From a virus, in the IMG/VR virus record IMGVR_UViG_3300006027_000040, positions 1 to 29,431 of that record: a stretch of DNA of 29,431 nt. One strand, 5' to 3'. The stretch's first letter is position 1, and each line of letters opens with the position of its first letter. The notes under the pieces were generated by a model. That model worked only from the letters and a program-made list of their open reading frames with translations, was not told where the DNA came from and made no database searches. A program made the position numbers and the translations under genes. This document shows, piece after piece, positions 1-9,379 of this stretch.

Positions 1-2
1 CA

Positions 3-929
3 TTAACAGGTGATGCCGTAACAAGTATTACAATAGACACCGCCGGAAGAGGTTACTCTTTTGCTCTTATTCAATTTTCAGGCGGAGGTGGCTCCGGGGC
101 TCAAGCAACTGTTCAATTAGGCTCAACAGAAACTCCTTCATTACAACAAGCCGTAGAATCAACAGCAGTTAGCGGAACATTAGATAGAATAGTTGTTCAA
201 ACACAAGGACTTGATTATATTACAGGGGATGCAGTAGTTACTATTACAGGTGATGGAACAAATGCAGCTGCCTCACCAATTATTAATAATGCAGGAAGCA
301 TAACAGGCGTAACAGTTACAGACCCTGGGCAGAATTATACCTTTGCAGATATTACAATTACACAAACAGTTGGTAATGGAACAGCCTTTACTGGCAGAGC
401 AATTATTTCTCCTTACTCAGGACATGGTGGTAATGCACCAAAAGAACTTTTTGCTAAAAACTTAGGATTAACAGTTTCTTTTATTAGTGATGATAAAGAC
501 GTAATTGTAGGAAACGAATATAGACAAATTGGGCTAATTAAAAATATACAAAACTTTGGAGAAACGGCTCTGTATACAACATCAATTGGAACTCCATGTT
601 TTGTTGTTACAGTTTCAACTCCCGATGATTGGAACTTAGATGATGAACTTACAACATCAGATGGTGGTAAGTTTAGAGTAATACAAAAATTAGATTTGGA
701 TGATGATGGAACTATAGAAACTGTTTACTTACAGGAAATATTACCCAACATTACAGTAGGTTCTATTTTTGAAAATTTAACAACGGGTTCATCTGGAATC
801 GCTATAAATAGTGTAACGAACCCAGAGATATCAAACCATTCAGGTGAAATAGTTTATATCGACAATAGACGTCCAATTACAAGAGACGAAAAACAAGTAG
901 AGACAATTAAGATAATAATTAACTTTTAG
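3..929 (+). CDS. 8: Baseplate wedge subunit gp8 (3' part)
   Basis: The reading frame is open from the window edge, so the N-terminus is missing; 308 codons remain. The last 30 residues (HSGEIVYIDNRRPI, then an acidic stretch, then IKIIINF) match the C-terminus of T4 gp8 as I know it (HSGEMIYMENRPPI...INILFTF). This identifies a structural subunit of the baseplate wedge. The region about 12-410 encodes three consecutive Gly-rich beta modules (for example TAGRGYSF...SGGGGSGA and DPGQNYTFADITI) that T4 gp8 lacks. They look like an insertion before the conserved C-terminal part, which starts near SPYSGHGGN. The gene ends 8 bases before the next start and both belong to the baseplate, as in related phages. 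Identity is firm; the role of the inserted modules is unknown. Confidence 0.85.
   Translation, partial: LTGDAVTSITIDTAGRGYSFALIQFSGGGGSGAQATVQLGSTETPSLQQAVESTAVSGTLDRIVVQTQGLDYITGDAVVTITGDGTNAAASPIINNAGSITGVTVTDPGQNYTFADITITQTVGNGTAFTGRAIISPYSGHGGNAPKELFAKNLGLTVSFISDDKDVIVGNEYRQIGLIKNIQNFGETALYTTSIGTPCFVVTVSTPDDWNLDDELTTSDGGKFRVIQKLDLDDDGTIETVYLQEILPNITVGSIFENLTTGSSGIAINSVTNPEISNHSGEIVYIDNRRPITRDEKQVETIKIIINF
12..410 (+). repeat. Three Gly-rich beta modules inside gp8
   Basis: Three successive protein modules share the pattern hydrophobic strand, G-x-G/N-Y, strand, GGGG/GNG and A-T-rich tail. The same pattern recurs in the proteins starting at 938, 22500 and 25608. Confidence 0.6.
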
Positions 930-937
930 GAAACAAC

Positions 938-3900
938 ATGGCATTGAATTTAAACACAGGTCCTTATTACGATAATTTTGACCGTAGCAAAAAGTTTAGT
1001 AAAATACTATTCAAACCAGGTGTGCCTGTTCAAGCTAGAGAACTTACTCAATTACAATCTATATTAGAACAAGAGCATACAGAACATTTAGACCACATAT
1101 TTAAGGAAGGAGCACCTATATTAGGAGCCAAAGGATTTATACAAAAATTTCCTTTTATTAAGATTAACGATTTAGATGCGGGTGCAGCCTCAGTTTCAAA
1201 TGACACTTTAGTTAATTATGTAGGTGATACAGTAACAGGTGGCACAAGTGGAATGGTTGCTAAAATTAAATCTGTCAGAACAGGTTCAGATGGTGACGCC
1301 GTAGAAAAGAAAACACTTTATTTAGAATATATAGGTGGTGATTCCACAGGAACAAATTTACATTTTGCAGCTGGTGAAACTTTAACAGTTACATCCACAG
1401 ATTCCGGAAGAAACGGAAACACTTTTGTTGTAGATAATAATACAAGTGCAGTAAATGTAACAACTAATTATTTTGGTAAAGCATTATTCTTTACTATTGA
1501 AGATGGACTTATTTACATTAATGGTAGAATCGTTGTCCACACAAAACAAACAATTAACTTAGAGCCATTTAAATTAAATGCAAGTTATCATATAGGTGTA
1601 GAGTTAGATGATAGTATTGTAACCGCAGATGATGACGCCACACTTAATGACCCAGCACAGGGAACATTTAACTATAATGCTCCTGGTGCAGACAGATATA
1701 AATTATCAACAACTATTGCTAAATTAGCATTGACTGCAGAACCAGGTGCTGACTTTGTTAGTATGTATACCGTAGAAAACGGAGAGTTCTCAAAAACAGT
1801 AGATGCTGATATTGACTTTTATGCAGAGTTAGGTAAATCACTAGCTGCCAGAACTTTTGAAGAATCAGGTAACTATGTAATTAAAAACTTTGATGTTAAA
1901 GTTAGAGAACATTTAAAAACTAACGACAATAATGGTTACAAAGCAGCACCAGACGGAGATGCTAATAAAATAGCTGTTTCAGTTTCAACAGGTATTGGTT
2001 ATGTTAATGGGTTTAGAAAAAGAATCGAAGCCCCTACATATATTGATGTCCCTAAAGGAACAGATTCAGTTGTGGAAGAAGGCTTTACAGTTCCAACATC
2101 ATATGGTAACTATGTAACAGTTAATGAAGTCGCAGGATTATGGGACATTGAAGAAGGTAGTATTGTAAAATTAGGCGATACTGCTTCCAATGCAGTTACA
2201 GACGGAACACACGGTTCACACGCTGCCCCATCAACAGTTATAGGACAAGCAAGAGTTAGACAACTTGTTAGGTCTAATAACACACCAGGAACTGCTTCGA
2301 CAGAATATAGACTATACTTATATGACATTAGAATGACATCTAATGAATTTAAAAATGTAAGAACAATTTATTGGAGTAATTCTACAAGCAGTGGTTTTGC
2401 AGACCCTGTATTGGTAGGTGGTAATGCTATTCTTAACGAATCTAAACTTAACCAACTGGTATTTAGAAATCCTTTTTCAGCAACAAAAACATTAGCAACA
2501 GACGTAGGCAGCACATACGATAATAACTTCTTTTATCAGAAAGAATTTGACCAAACGTTTGCAAGTAACGGGCAATCATCATTATCATTAACAGGGTCTA
2601 CAACTTTTCCTTATTCATCTTCTATAACCGATGCAACAGTTAATGATGTGTTTGTAATGGTAATTAAAGACTCAGTTACAATTAATGGAGTAGCATATAT
2701 TCCTGGACAAGTATTCCCACTAACATCTTCTATGTTTACAAGTGTTAGTTCTAGCTCTTTAGCTATAGATGTTGGCACAGTTTCAGTTGCTTTTGATGCT
2801 AAACTTTATGTTGTTGTAAAACAAACAGACGTAGCTCCGGTTCCAAAAGAAATAAGAAAGAATAGATTTGTAACAATAGATACATCTACACACCCAGAAG
2901 GTGCTCTAGGACCTTATAACTTAGGGCATACCGACATTCTACGTATTGATGCAGTCTATATAACTGATTCATCAGGTAGTTATGTAGAAGCAGGCACAGA
3001 CTATAAAGAACAGTTTATATTAGATAACGGACAAACAGATAACTTCTATGGACATGGTAAGTTAATTAAAAAATTAGGTAGTTCTGTAAGTCTAACAAAT
3101 AAGAAAATAACTGTTAAATTAAGTTACTTTAACCCTAACTTTACAGCTACAACAGCAACATATTTCTCATATAACAGTTATCCTGTAGATGACACAGGAG
3201 CATCTGGTATTTACACATATGAGATACCTTTATATAGGTCAGCAAGAACAGGACTTTATGACCTACGTGATTGTCATGACTTTAGACCATATGTTCAATC
3301 GACATCAAGTGATGCTACATTACTTTCATCAGCATCAGAAAATCCGTTAGAAACTGTTCAATTAAGAAATCCAGGTGGAGCAGGGTATACAATGCCTGCA
3401 CCTCACCAATCAATGACAACAGATGCCGAATATTATTTAGGTAGAATTGATAAAGTCATGTTGTCAGAAACAGGACAACTAAAAAGAATTAAAGGGGAGC
3501 CGTCAACAAAACCAATTTCTCCTTTACAAACAGCAGATGGTATGCCATTAGCAGACCTTTACATTGCACCTTATCCTTCAATCAGTCCTTTCCTTGCGAG
3601 AAAGAAAGGCAGAAAAGACTTAGGAGTAAGAGTTAAAAACCTACAAAACAAACGCTATACAATGGCGGATATAGGTCAAATTGAAAACAGAATTAATAGA
3701 TTAGAATACTATACTGCTTTAAGTATGTTAGAGAAAAATACAACAGACTTAACAGTTCCAGATGCAAATGGTATTGACAGATTCAAAAATGGTATATTTG
3801 TAAATCCATTTGATTCACACGCATTAAGTAATGTATTAGACCAAGATTATAAGTGTTCTATAGACCCTAAATTTAAAACTTGTCAACCATTCTTCTTTGA

Positions 3901-6900
3901 GGAAAACTGGGATGCTGTTTACAATTCAACAGATTCAAACCTAGTTACTAAGACAGGAAATATTGTAACACTTCCTTATACAGCGACTTCATATAAGAAA
4001 GTATTAGTTGCATCTAAACCACGTAATTGTGTAGGTGAATTGTTATTTAATTACAAAGGAACACTTACAGTTAACCCACCTTCAGATAACTTTACAGATA
4101 TAGAAGATGGTGGTGAAGTTAATATCTTAGATAACAACTTATACGACACAGTAGAAAACTTAGCACAAGGTTTAAATAATGCTAAACTAGTAAACCAATT
4201 AGATTTCGGTTGGCAAGGCGAACCTGAATCAATACCACTTTCAGAATTAAGTATTCCGGCACCACAAATTAGTGCTAGTGGAGATAGCTTTGCAGGTTCT
4301 TTTGAGAGTTCAGACTCCGCATTCTTCGGTGATACTGCTAACTTAGACGGAGCTGTAATTGGTGGTGGTCGAAGAGGTAGAACTAATATAACAGGAACCG
4401 TTGGCATGACAGGTAGTGCCAATAGTGTAACAAGTGGTGACTTCTCAGGTAGTGTTAATCTAGCTGCGACTTCTACAGGTAGCACAACATTTAATGTTTC
4501 CGGAACAACAGATGGAATTACCCTTTCAACAGATGTAATGACAGTCAGTGCAACAAAAGGCGAAGTTGTTAAAAACGGAGAGTTTGGTGCAATAACAGAC
4601 GTAACATTCCAAACCTATATGAGGTCTCAGGTTGTTACTTTTGTTGGTAGAAGAATGAAACCTAATACAAGATTGTATCCATTCTTTAATGGTGATGATG
4701 TTTCAGCTCATTGTAGACCTGCAAGTTCTTCAGCCGTTGATGCGATTAGTCCAAATAGTTTTTGGTCAGACTTTGCAACAGCAGTTACAGGAGATTTTGG
4801 TGATGCTATTACAACAGATGCAGACGGAAATGTTGCAGGACAATTTAGAATACCTGCAGAAACATTCTTAGTAGGAGAAAGAATTTTAAGATTAACAGAT
4901 GACTCTTTAAATAGAGACTCCTTTACAACCACATCCTGTGAAACAAAATACAGTGCTTATGGTTTAACATCAACAAAACAAACAGCAGTATTTTCAACAC
5001 AAATTCCAAACATACATTTTGGTTCAACAGCAGGTAATACAGAAACTATTACAGGTATTTTAACAGACGTAAAACTAGATGGCTCTTCAGATGTAAGTAT
5101 TTCTGTAGATGCTACAGCAGACTTTGAACTTAACTCCACAACATCGATAGAAGTTGATGCACAGCTTGATGGTGGTATTAATGTTATGCAAGATGACCCA
5201 ATAGCACAAACATTCTTTGTTAATAATAGAGAAGGTGTTGTTGTTCCTAAAGTAGATATTTACTTTAGAACTAAGTCTGCAACTAATGGAATTGAATTAC
5301 AAATTAGAGAAGTTATCAACGGTTATCCAGGAAACAAAGTTATTCCTTATGGTAGTAAAACACTATCAAGTAGCCAAGTAAATGTATCAACTGAAAGTTT
5401 ATCAGGAGCAGTAACATTCTCACCAACAACATTTACATTTGATACACCAGTTTATTTAAAACCAAATGCAGAATATTGTATAGTTCTTTTACCACAAGGT
5501 AATGACCCAGACTATAATATATGGGTTGCAGAATTAGGACAAAATCAAGTAGGAACATCCAAACGAATCGTATTAGATGATATTAACTTAGGAGTCTTAT
5601 TTACTTCTTCAAACAATAGAACATGGAATGCTTATCAGGCTGAAGACATGATGTTTGAAATATATAGAGCTAAGTTTGATATTAGTAATGAGGGCAGAGT
5701 TGTTCTTAATAATGATGATATTGATTGGTGTAAGTTACAAGACTTTACAGCTGGAACTCCTAAAGCAGGAGACGCATTACATGGATTTGATATAGCACTT
5801 ACAAGTGGTGGGTCAGGTTATGCTGTAAATGAAATTGTTACACTAGAAAATGGTGGCGGTGGAACCGGTGCTAAAATTAAAGTCCTTACAGTTTCATCAG
5901 GTGTTATACAAACTGTTGAACTTAATGACCCGGGTTCAGGGTTTACATCTGACCCAGGTTTACTAGGGCAAACTTCAACTGATGGCTCAGGTTCGGGTGC
6001 TACATTTACTTTAACTTTAAATAGAGGCATTGTTGAAAATTATGCTAATGTTTATGGAGTTGCAAGAATTAAAAATACACATGGATTATTTGCTGCCAGT
6101 GACCTTGTAGGAAACGGCACAACTAATATGTCTATTTCCACAATAGAAAATAAAACATTTAACGAACTTAGAACTAATATAAGTTACCTAGACTTTCCAG
6201 AAACTACAATTGAATTTGAGTATGCTGGAACTAAGTCATCAGGAGTAAGTGTTCCAGGAACAGATTATAAAATATTAATTGGAGGAGTTAGAAAGAAAAC
6301 ACCTGAAGAGTTTGCGGTATATTCATATGCTAATGAAGCAGGAAGTTTAAGCTCTCTCAAATCATTTACTTCGAGACTTGATTTGAACTCTGATAATAAT
6401 TATTTATCACCTATTATTGACCTTTCAAGAACATCGTTCCTAGGTAAGCGTAATCATATTAATAATGATTTTACAAACGAAACAAAAAATAATGGAAACG
6501 CACTTTCAAGATATATTAGTAAAAACATTATATTAGCAGACGGACAAGAAGGTGAAGATTTAAGAGTTTACTTGGCACAAAAAATGCCACTAAATACTGA
6601 TATAAGAGTATATGGTAGATTCTTAGCACCTCAAGATGATGCTAACTTTAATAATGATTTAGATTATGTAGAGTTAGAGGCAGTAGAAGTTCCAGGCGTA
6701 GGTGCTGAGGAAAGTTTTGCAGACTTTACATATGCAATACCTGAGGCAAATAAAACATCAGGTGTTTATAATTATGATGTAACAAGAGTAGCAAGTGTAA
6801 CTATTACAGCTGGAGGAAGTGGGTATACATCTGCACCTTCAGTAACATTTAGTGGCGGTGGTGCTACTAAACAAGCAACAGGTTACGCTGTATTAAGTGG

Positions 6901-7129
6901 CTCTGGTGTTTCAGAAATTATTATTACAGACCCAGGTAGAGGTTATACATCAACTCCTACTATTACAATTGCTGGCGGAGGCGGAACAGGCGCAACGGCT
7001 ACAGCAACAACTGGAACTGTAACATATGAAGGTATTAAAGCTTTTGCTGTTAAGGTAGTATTCCTTTCAGACAATAGTTCATTAATACCAGAAATTAGAG
7101 AATTAAGAGCAATTGCTCTACAGGCTTAA
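938..7129 (+). CDS. Giant DUF4815-like baseplate/tail-fibre structural protein (2063 aa)
   Basis: The start is supported by AGGAAACAAC just before the ATG. The N-terminus (GPYYDNFDRSKKF...FKPGVPVQARELTQLQSILE) and a central segment near residues 900-960 (RYTMADIGQIENRINRLEYY) are typical of DUF4815 proteins, large virion proteins of marine myoviruses that lie next to gp8. Around residues 1420-1520 a conserved beta segment (DDPIAQTFFVNN, then QIREVINGYPGNKV) recurs in that family. The protein also carries a TVTGGTSG module near residues 91-165 and two pairs of Gly-rich GSGYTSAP modules (about 1618-1697 and 1951-2026). The region around residues 1080-1200 is Gly/Ser/Thr-rich and low in complexity. 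No membrane segment or enzyme motif is seen. Position suggests a baseplate-proximal fibre or fibre connector, perhaps filling the T4 gp9/gp10 role, but that is inference. Confidence 0.75.
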   Translation: MALNLNTGPYYDNFDRSKKFSKILFKPGVPVQARELTQLQSILEQEHTEHLDHIFKEGAPILGAKGFIQKFPFIKINDLDAGAASVSNDTLVNYVGDTVTGGTSGMVAKIKSVRTGSDGDAVEKKTLYLEYIGGDSTGTNLHFAAGETLTVTSTDSGRNGNTFVVDNNTSAVNVTTNYFGKALFFTIEDGLIYINGRIVVHTKQTINLEPFKLNASYHIGVELDDSIVTADDDATLNDPAQGTFNYNAPGADRYKLSTTIAKLALTAEPGADFVSMYTVENGEFSKTVDADIDFYAELGKSLAARTFEESGNYVIKNFDVKVREHLKTNDNNGYKAAPDGDANKIAVSVSTGIGYVNGFRKRIEAPTYIDVPKGTDSVVEEGFTVPTSYGNYVTVNEVAGLWDIEEGSIVKLGDTASNAVTDGTHGSHAAPSTVIGQARVRQLVRSNNTPGTASTEYRLYLYDIRMTSNEFKNVRTIYWSNSTSSGFADPVLVGGNAILNESKLNQLVFRNPFSATKTLATDVGSTYDNNFFYQKEFDQTFASNGQSSLSLTGSTTFPYSSSITDATVNDVFVMVIKDSVTINGVAYIPGQVFPLTSSMFTSVSSSSLAIDVGTVSVAFDAKLYVVVKQTDVAPVPKEIRKNRFVTIDTSTHPEGALGPYNLGHTDILRIDAVYITDSSGSYVEAGTDYKEQFILDNGQTDNFYGHGKLIKKLGSSVSLTNKKITVKLSYFNPNFTATTATYFSYNSYPVDDTGASGIYTYEIPLYRSARTGLYDLRDCHDFRPYVQSTSSDATLLSSASENPLETVQLRNPGGAGYTMPAPHQSMTTDAEYYLGRIDKVMLSETGQLKRIKGEPSTKPISPLQTADGMPLADLYIAPYPSISPFLARKKGRKDLGVRVKNLQNKRYTMADIGQIENRINRLEYYTALSMLEKNTTDLTVPDANGIDRFKNGIFVNPFDSHALSNVLDQDYKCSIDPKFKTCQPFFFEENWDAVYNSTDSNLVTKTGNIVTLPYTATSYKKVLVASKPRNCVGELLFNYKGTLTVNPPSDNFTDIEDGGEVNILDNNLYDTVENLAQGLNNAKLVNQLDFGWQGEPESIPLSELSIPAPQISASGDSFAGSFESSDSAFFGDTANLDGAVIGGGRRGRTNITGTVGMTGSANSVTSGDFSGSVNLAATSTGSTTFNVSGTTDGITLSTDVMTVSATKGEVVKNGEFGAITDVTFQTYMRSQVVTFVGRRMKPNTRLYPFFNGDDVSAHCRPASSSAVDAISPNSFWSDFATAVTGDFGDAITTDADGNVAGQFRIPAETFLVGERILRLTDDSLNRDSFTTTSCETKYSAYGLTSTKQTAVFSTQIPNIHFGSTAGNTETITGILTDVKLDGSSDVSISVDATADFELNSTTSIEVDAQLDGGINVMQDDPIAQTFFVNNREGVVVPKVDIYFRTKSATNGIELQIREVINGYPGNKVIPYGSKTLSSSQVNVSTESLSGAVTFSPTTFTFDTPVYLKPNAEYCIVLLPQGNDPDYNIWVAELGQNQVGTSKRIVLDDINLGVLFTSSNNRTWNAYQAEDMMFEIYRAKFDISNEGRVVLNNDDIDWCKLQDFTAGTPKAGDALHGFDIALTSGGSGYAVNEIVTLENGGGGTGAKIKVLTVSSGVIQTVELNDPGSGFTSDPGLLGQTSTDGSGSGATFTLTLNRGIVENYANVYGVARIKNTHGLFAASDLVGNGTTNMSISTIENKTFNELRTNISYLDFPETTIEFEYAGTKSSGVSVPGTDYKILIGGVRKKTPEEFAVYSYANEAGSLSSLKSFTSRLDLNSDNNYLSPIIDLSRTSFLGKRNHINNDFTNETKNNGNALSRYISKNIILADGQEGEDLRVYLAQKMPLNTDIRVYGRFLAPQDDANFNNDLDYVELEAVEVPGVGAEESFADFTYAIPEANKTSGVYNYDVTRVASVTITAGGSGYTSAPSVTFSGGGATKQATGYAVLSGSGVSEIIITDPGRGYTSTPTITIAGGGGTGATATATTGTVTYEGIKAFAVKVVFLSDNSSLIPEIRELRAIALQA
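5789..6028 (+). repeat. Gly-rich beta module pair (first) in the 2063-aa protein
   Basis: Two modules are seen, LTSGGSGYAVNEIVTLENGG and LNDPGSGFTSDPGLL, each followed by GGTGAKI or GSGATFTL. They follow the pattern found in gp8, gp15 and gp18 of this phage. Confidence 0.6.
6788..7015 (+). repeat. Gly-rich beta module pair (second) in the 2063-aa protein
   Basis: Two modules are seen: VTITAGGSGYTSAPSVTF with a GGGATKQATG tail, and IITDPGRGYTSTPTITIAGG with GGTGATATAT. They are closest to the pair in the tail sheath at 26049-26291, including a near-identical nucleotide stretch around TATACATCTGCACCT. Confidence 0.65.
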
Positions 7130-7140
7130 TTATAAATTTA

Positions 7141-7148
7141 TATAAATA
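7141..7148 (+). promoter_or_regulatory. T4-type late promoter box TATAAATA
   Basis: Exact match to the T4 late -10 octamer in the short gap after 7129. By T4 spacing the transcript would start near 7154, just inside the small gene whose ATG is at 7151. The promoter may therefore mainly serve the fibre gene at 7367, or the 70-aa protein may be read from the upstream transcript. Confidence 0.6.
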
Positions 7149-7150
7149 CA

Positions 7151-7363
7151 ATGTCCATTAAAACAGATAAATTCATAAGAGACCCAAATACAGGTGCACT
7201 TATTAGCAATGACGTTGATGGCCTCAAGTCATATAGGATGCAAAAACAAAAGGCTTCTCAAATTACAGAAATGTCCAAGGATATAAATAATTTGAAAGAA
7301 GAAATGTTAGGCATAAGAGATGCCTTACAAGAAATTTTAAACTCATTTAAACAGGAAAAGTAA
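7151..7363 (+). CDS. Small coiled-coil protein of unknown function (70 aa)
   Basis: Unrecognised by name. Residues 1-25 are polar (DKFIRDPNTGALISNDVDGL). The rest is a charged heptad-like helix (ITEMSKDINNLKEEMLGIRD) that predicts a coiled coil, so an oligomerising structural or assembly protein is plausible. The ATG follows a late promoter box by two bases and has no Shine-Dalgarno sequence. The downstream gene starts 3 bases after its stop, and that gene's ribosome site (AGGAAAAG) lies in this gene's last codons, which suggests co-expression with the fibre protein. Proteins of this size and place are common beside fibre genes in marine T4-like phages. No function can be assigned. Confidence 0.65.
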   Translation: MSIKTDKFIRDPNTGALISNDVDGLKSYRMQKQKASQITEMSKDINNLKEEMLGIRDALQEILNSFKQEK

Positions 7364-7366
7364 GAA

Positions 7367-8248
7367 ATGTCCACTATTACAACACGTTCAGGTAAAGGTT
7401 CTCCGTTAACAAATACGGAAGTCGACACAAACTTCACTAATTTAAACACAGATAAATATGAATCTGGTTCTGATGCTAGCTTAGCTTCATTAGATGTTAC
7501 AGGTAATATTGTTTTAGGTATCGATGCCGGTGTTACAGCTGCGGGAACTACCCAAGGAACAGGAACAGCATTAACTAAAACATATAACATTGTATCCACA
7601 GCGACTGCTAACCAAGGAGTTGTTTTACCAGACGTTTCAACTGGTTTAAAATGTGTAGTTTATAACTCTACATCAGCAATTATTAAAATATATCCAGCAG
7701 CCGGAGAGTCCATAGATGACGAATCTGCAAACGTTGCTGTTACATTAAGACCAAACAAAGGTAGAGAATATGTTGGTGTTTCAGGAACACAATGGAATTC
7801 AATAGATGAAAATCCAGAAATCCTAGATATCACAGGAGACGCTACAATTGGCGGAAGTTCTACAGTAGCAGGAACATTTACTGTTACAGGTAACGCTACA
7901 TTAAACGGATTAATTGCACATGGTGTTACAGCTAACGTAGCAGCTGCAGGGTCTGACCAAGGTGGAGCAACAGCATTAACAGAAACATTGAATGTTGTTA
8001 CTTCTGGAACAGGCGGAGTTAAACTTCCAACAGCAGTAAGCGGAAGAACAGTTACAGTATTCAACACTTTATCAGTTGATTTAACTTTATACCCAGATTC
8101 ATCAGATAACATTAATGGCGGTTCCGACGATGCAGGTATTACATTACCAGCAAATACAACTAAGACGCTATCATGTAAGGACGATGCTGCTTGGGTAAGT
8201 GTAAGACCATTGGCTGTATATAACAGCAGTGGAACTTTAGTAAATTAA
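7367..8248 (+). CDS. Fibre-like virion structural protein (293 aa)
   Basis: The N-terminus (TRSGKGSPLTNTEVDTNFTN) is a common opening of phage tail-fibre and short structural proteins. The body holds two copies of a beta-rich domain of roughly 95 residues, at about residues 53-145 and 184-285. Each opens with GVTAA...GTALT(K/E)T(Y/L)N(I/V)V, runs through V(V/K)LP, a VYN/VFN strand and (I/L)YP, and ends near a conserved W. A short linker with T(V)AGTFTVTGNATLNGLIAHG joins them, resembling trimeric fibre shaft sequences. No catalytic motif is seen. It is most likely a fibre or fibre-tip subunit, with the exact virion location unknown. Confidence 0.65.
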   Translation: MSTITTRSGKGSPLTNTEVDTNFTNLNTDKYESGSDASLASLDVTGNIVLGIDAGVTAAGTTQGTGTALTKTYNIVSTATANQGVVLPDVSTGLKCVVYNSTSAIIKIYPAAGESIDDESANVAVTLRPNKGREYVGVSGTQWNSIDENPEILDITGDATIGGSSTVAGTFTVTGNATLNGLIAHGVTANVAAAGSDQGGATALTETLNVVTSGTGGVKLPTAVSGRTVTVFNTLSVDLTLYPDSSDNINGGSDDAGITLPANTTKTLSCKDDAAWVSVRPLAVYNSSGTLVN

Positions 8249-8275
8249 TTTAAACTATAAAAGGAGATAGTCCCC

Positions 8276-9379
8276 ATGGCAGGACCACTAAAAATAAAAG
8301 CAAGTTCGTTCCCGGTATCTGCCACATCTTTTGAAGGTGTGCAAGAACTTACAGATGTCGAAATTAAGGATACAATTGCTTATGTTTTAACAAAGAAATT
8401 TTCAGATGATACAGATGGTTCTGGGACTGCTGAATTAAACATTAACGGTTCAGGAACTTCCATAGGGACATTTACTAACAGAGAAAGACAAGAATCAGTT
8501 GGAACTCACCCAGCTGCCGGAACTCTTACATCCACAGTATACGACTTTAAACAAATTACAAGTGCAGCCACAGAGTCTGTAACAAGACCTGCTAGGTTCG
8601 ATGGTGATAGCGTTGCTGAAATGACAGACGGTGAAATAGATACTGAAATTTTAGATAAAGTTATTACAGCTATGGTAACTGATGATGAACATACAACAGG
8701 TATCTATAAAATCTCAACAACAACACCTACCTCAGGTGGGACTTGGACATCACGTTATACAATCGCAGAAACACAAGTTGACGGAACAGATGTAACATAT
8801 TACTTATGGCAAAAAACAACAGCTAATACAACTCCAGCAACAGATAGAAATTTCCCTGTTAAATTAGATGGTGAAAGTGTTGTTGAAATGACACAGGCAG
8901 AATTGGAATCATTAACAGCTGCCATGAGAAACAGAATTATTACTACAGGTGTTGGCACATATTTACTAGATAGCTCTACACCGAGTGCAACAGGAACATG
9001 GGTATTGATGGGCTCTGCAATGGACGATATTATTAAGTCTATTGCTAGCATAGCTTATGCAGGTGCTTATTCCTCAGAGTTTACAGGTTACTATATAACA
9101 AACTTTGCAGGAGCATATGCCAACAACTTTACAGGTTATTACACAGGAAACTTTACAGGAGCATACACACTTTACTATGGTGGTTATGTAGGTGGATATT
9201 TTTCCGGAACATATTCAAGTAATTTTGCAGGAACATATACTGGTTACTTTACAGGTTATTATGCTGGTGCTTTTGCAGGTAACTATACTGGTTACTTCAC
9301 TGGTTACTATGCGGGTAATACAATTCAAACAACTCCGCAAACTCAGGAAACAAAACACCTTTACATTAGAACCGCATAA
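8276..9379 (+). CDS. Tail-fibre-like protein with a C-terminal Tyr/Phe-Gly tetrapeptide repeat (367 aa)
   Basis: A strong Shine-Dalgarno sequence (AAAAGGAGATAG) precedes the ATG. Residues 1-255 contain three degenerate copies of a unit that opens with (F)-P-V-x-hydrophobic-(D/E)-G-x-(S/Q)-V/E-x-E-(M/L)-T. The copies begin near residues 13, 107 and 196, and the later ones end in a GTW strand (GGTWTSRY, ATGTWVLMG). Residues 261-348 are 22 uninterrupted tetrapeptides with an aromatic residue at position 1 (one Val) and mostly Gly at position 3 (FTGY, YTGN, FAGA and similar). A 19-residue polar tail follows. The regular repeat suggests a fibrous or beta-helical/solenoid stalk exposed on the virion. 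A fibre role is inferred from neighbours and composition; receptor binding is possible but unproven. Confidence 0.65.
   Translation: MAGPLKIKASSFPVSATSFEGVQELTDVEIKDTIAYVLTKKFSDDTDGSGTAELNINGSGTSIGTFTNRERQESVGTHPAAGTLTSTVYDFKQITSAATESVTRPARFDGDSVAEMTDGEIDTEILDKVITAMVTDDEHTTGIYKISTTTPTSGGTWTSRYTIAETQVDGTDVTYYLWQKTTANTTPATDRNFPVKLDGESVVEMTQAELESLTAAMRNRIITTGVGTYLLDSSTPSATGTWVLMGSAMDDIIKSIASIAYAGAYSSEFTGYYITNFAGAYANNFTGYYTGNFTGAYTLYYGGYVGGYFSGTYSSNFAGTYTGYFTGYYAGAFAGNYTGYFTGYYAGNTIQTTPQTQETKHLYIRTA
9056..9319 (+). repeat. 12-base tandem repeat, 22 units, coding aromatic-x-Gly-x
   Basis: In-frame units such as TTTACAGGTTAC, TATACTGGTTAC and TTTGCAGGTAAC run without a gap from 9056 to 9319. Each codes for Y/F-x-G/S/N/T-x, with one VGGY unit. 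The DNA copies differ mostly at third positions, so the protein pattern is kept more strictly than the DNA. Confidence 0.85.

Noticed and set aside
4051-4485. 144-codon reverse-strand frame inside the 2063-aa gene
   Set aside because: Shadow of the Gly/Ser/Thr-rich forward coding region; no ribosome site or recognisable protein.
9056-9319. Possible CRISPR-like array
   Set aside because: The 12-base units are contiguous with no spacers and are in frame within a fibre-like gene.
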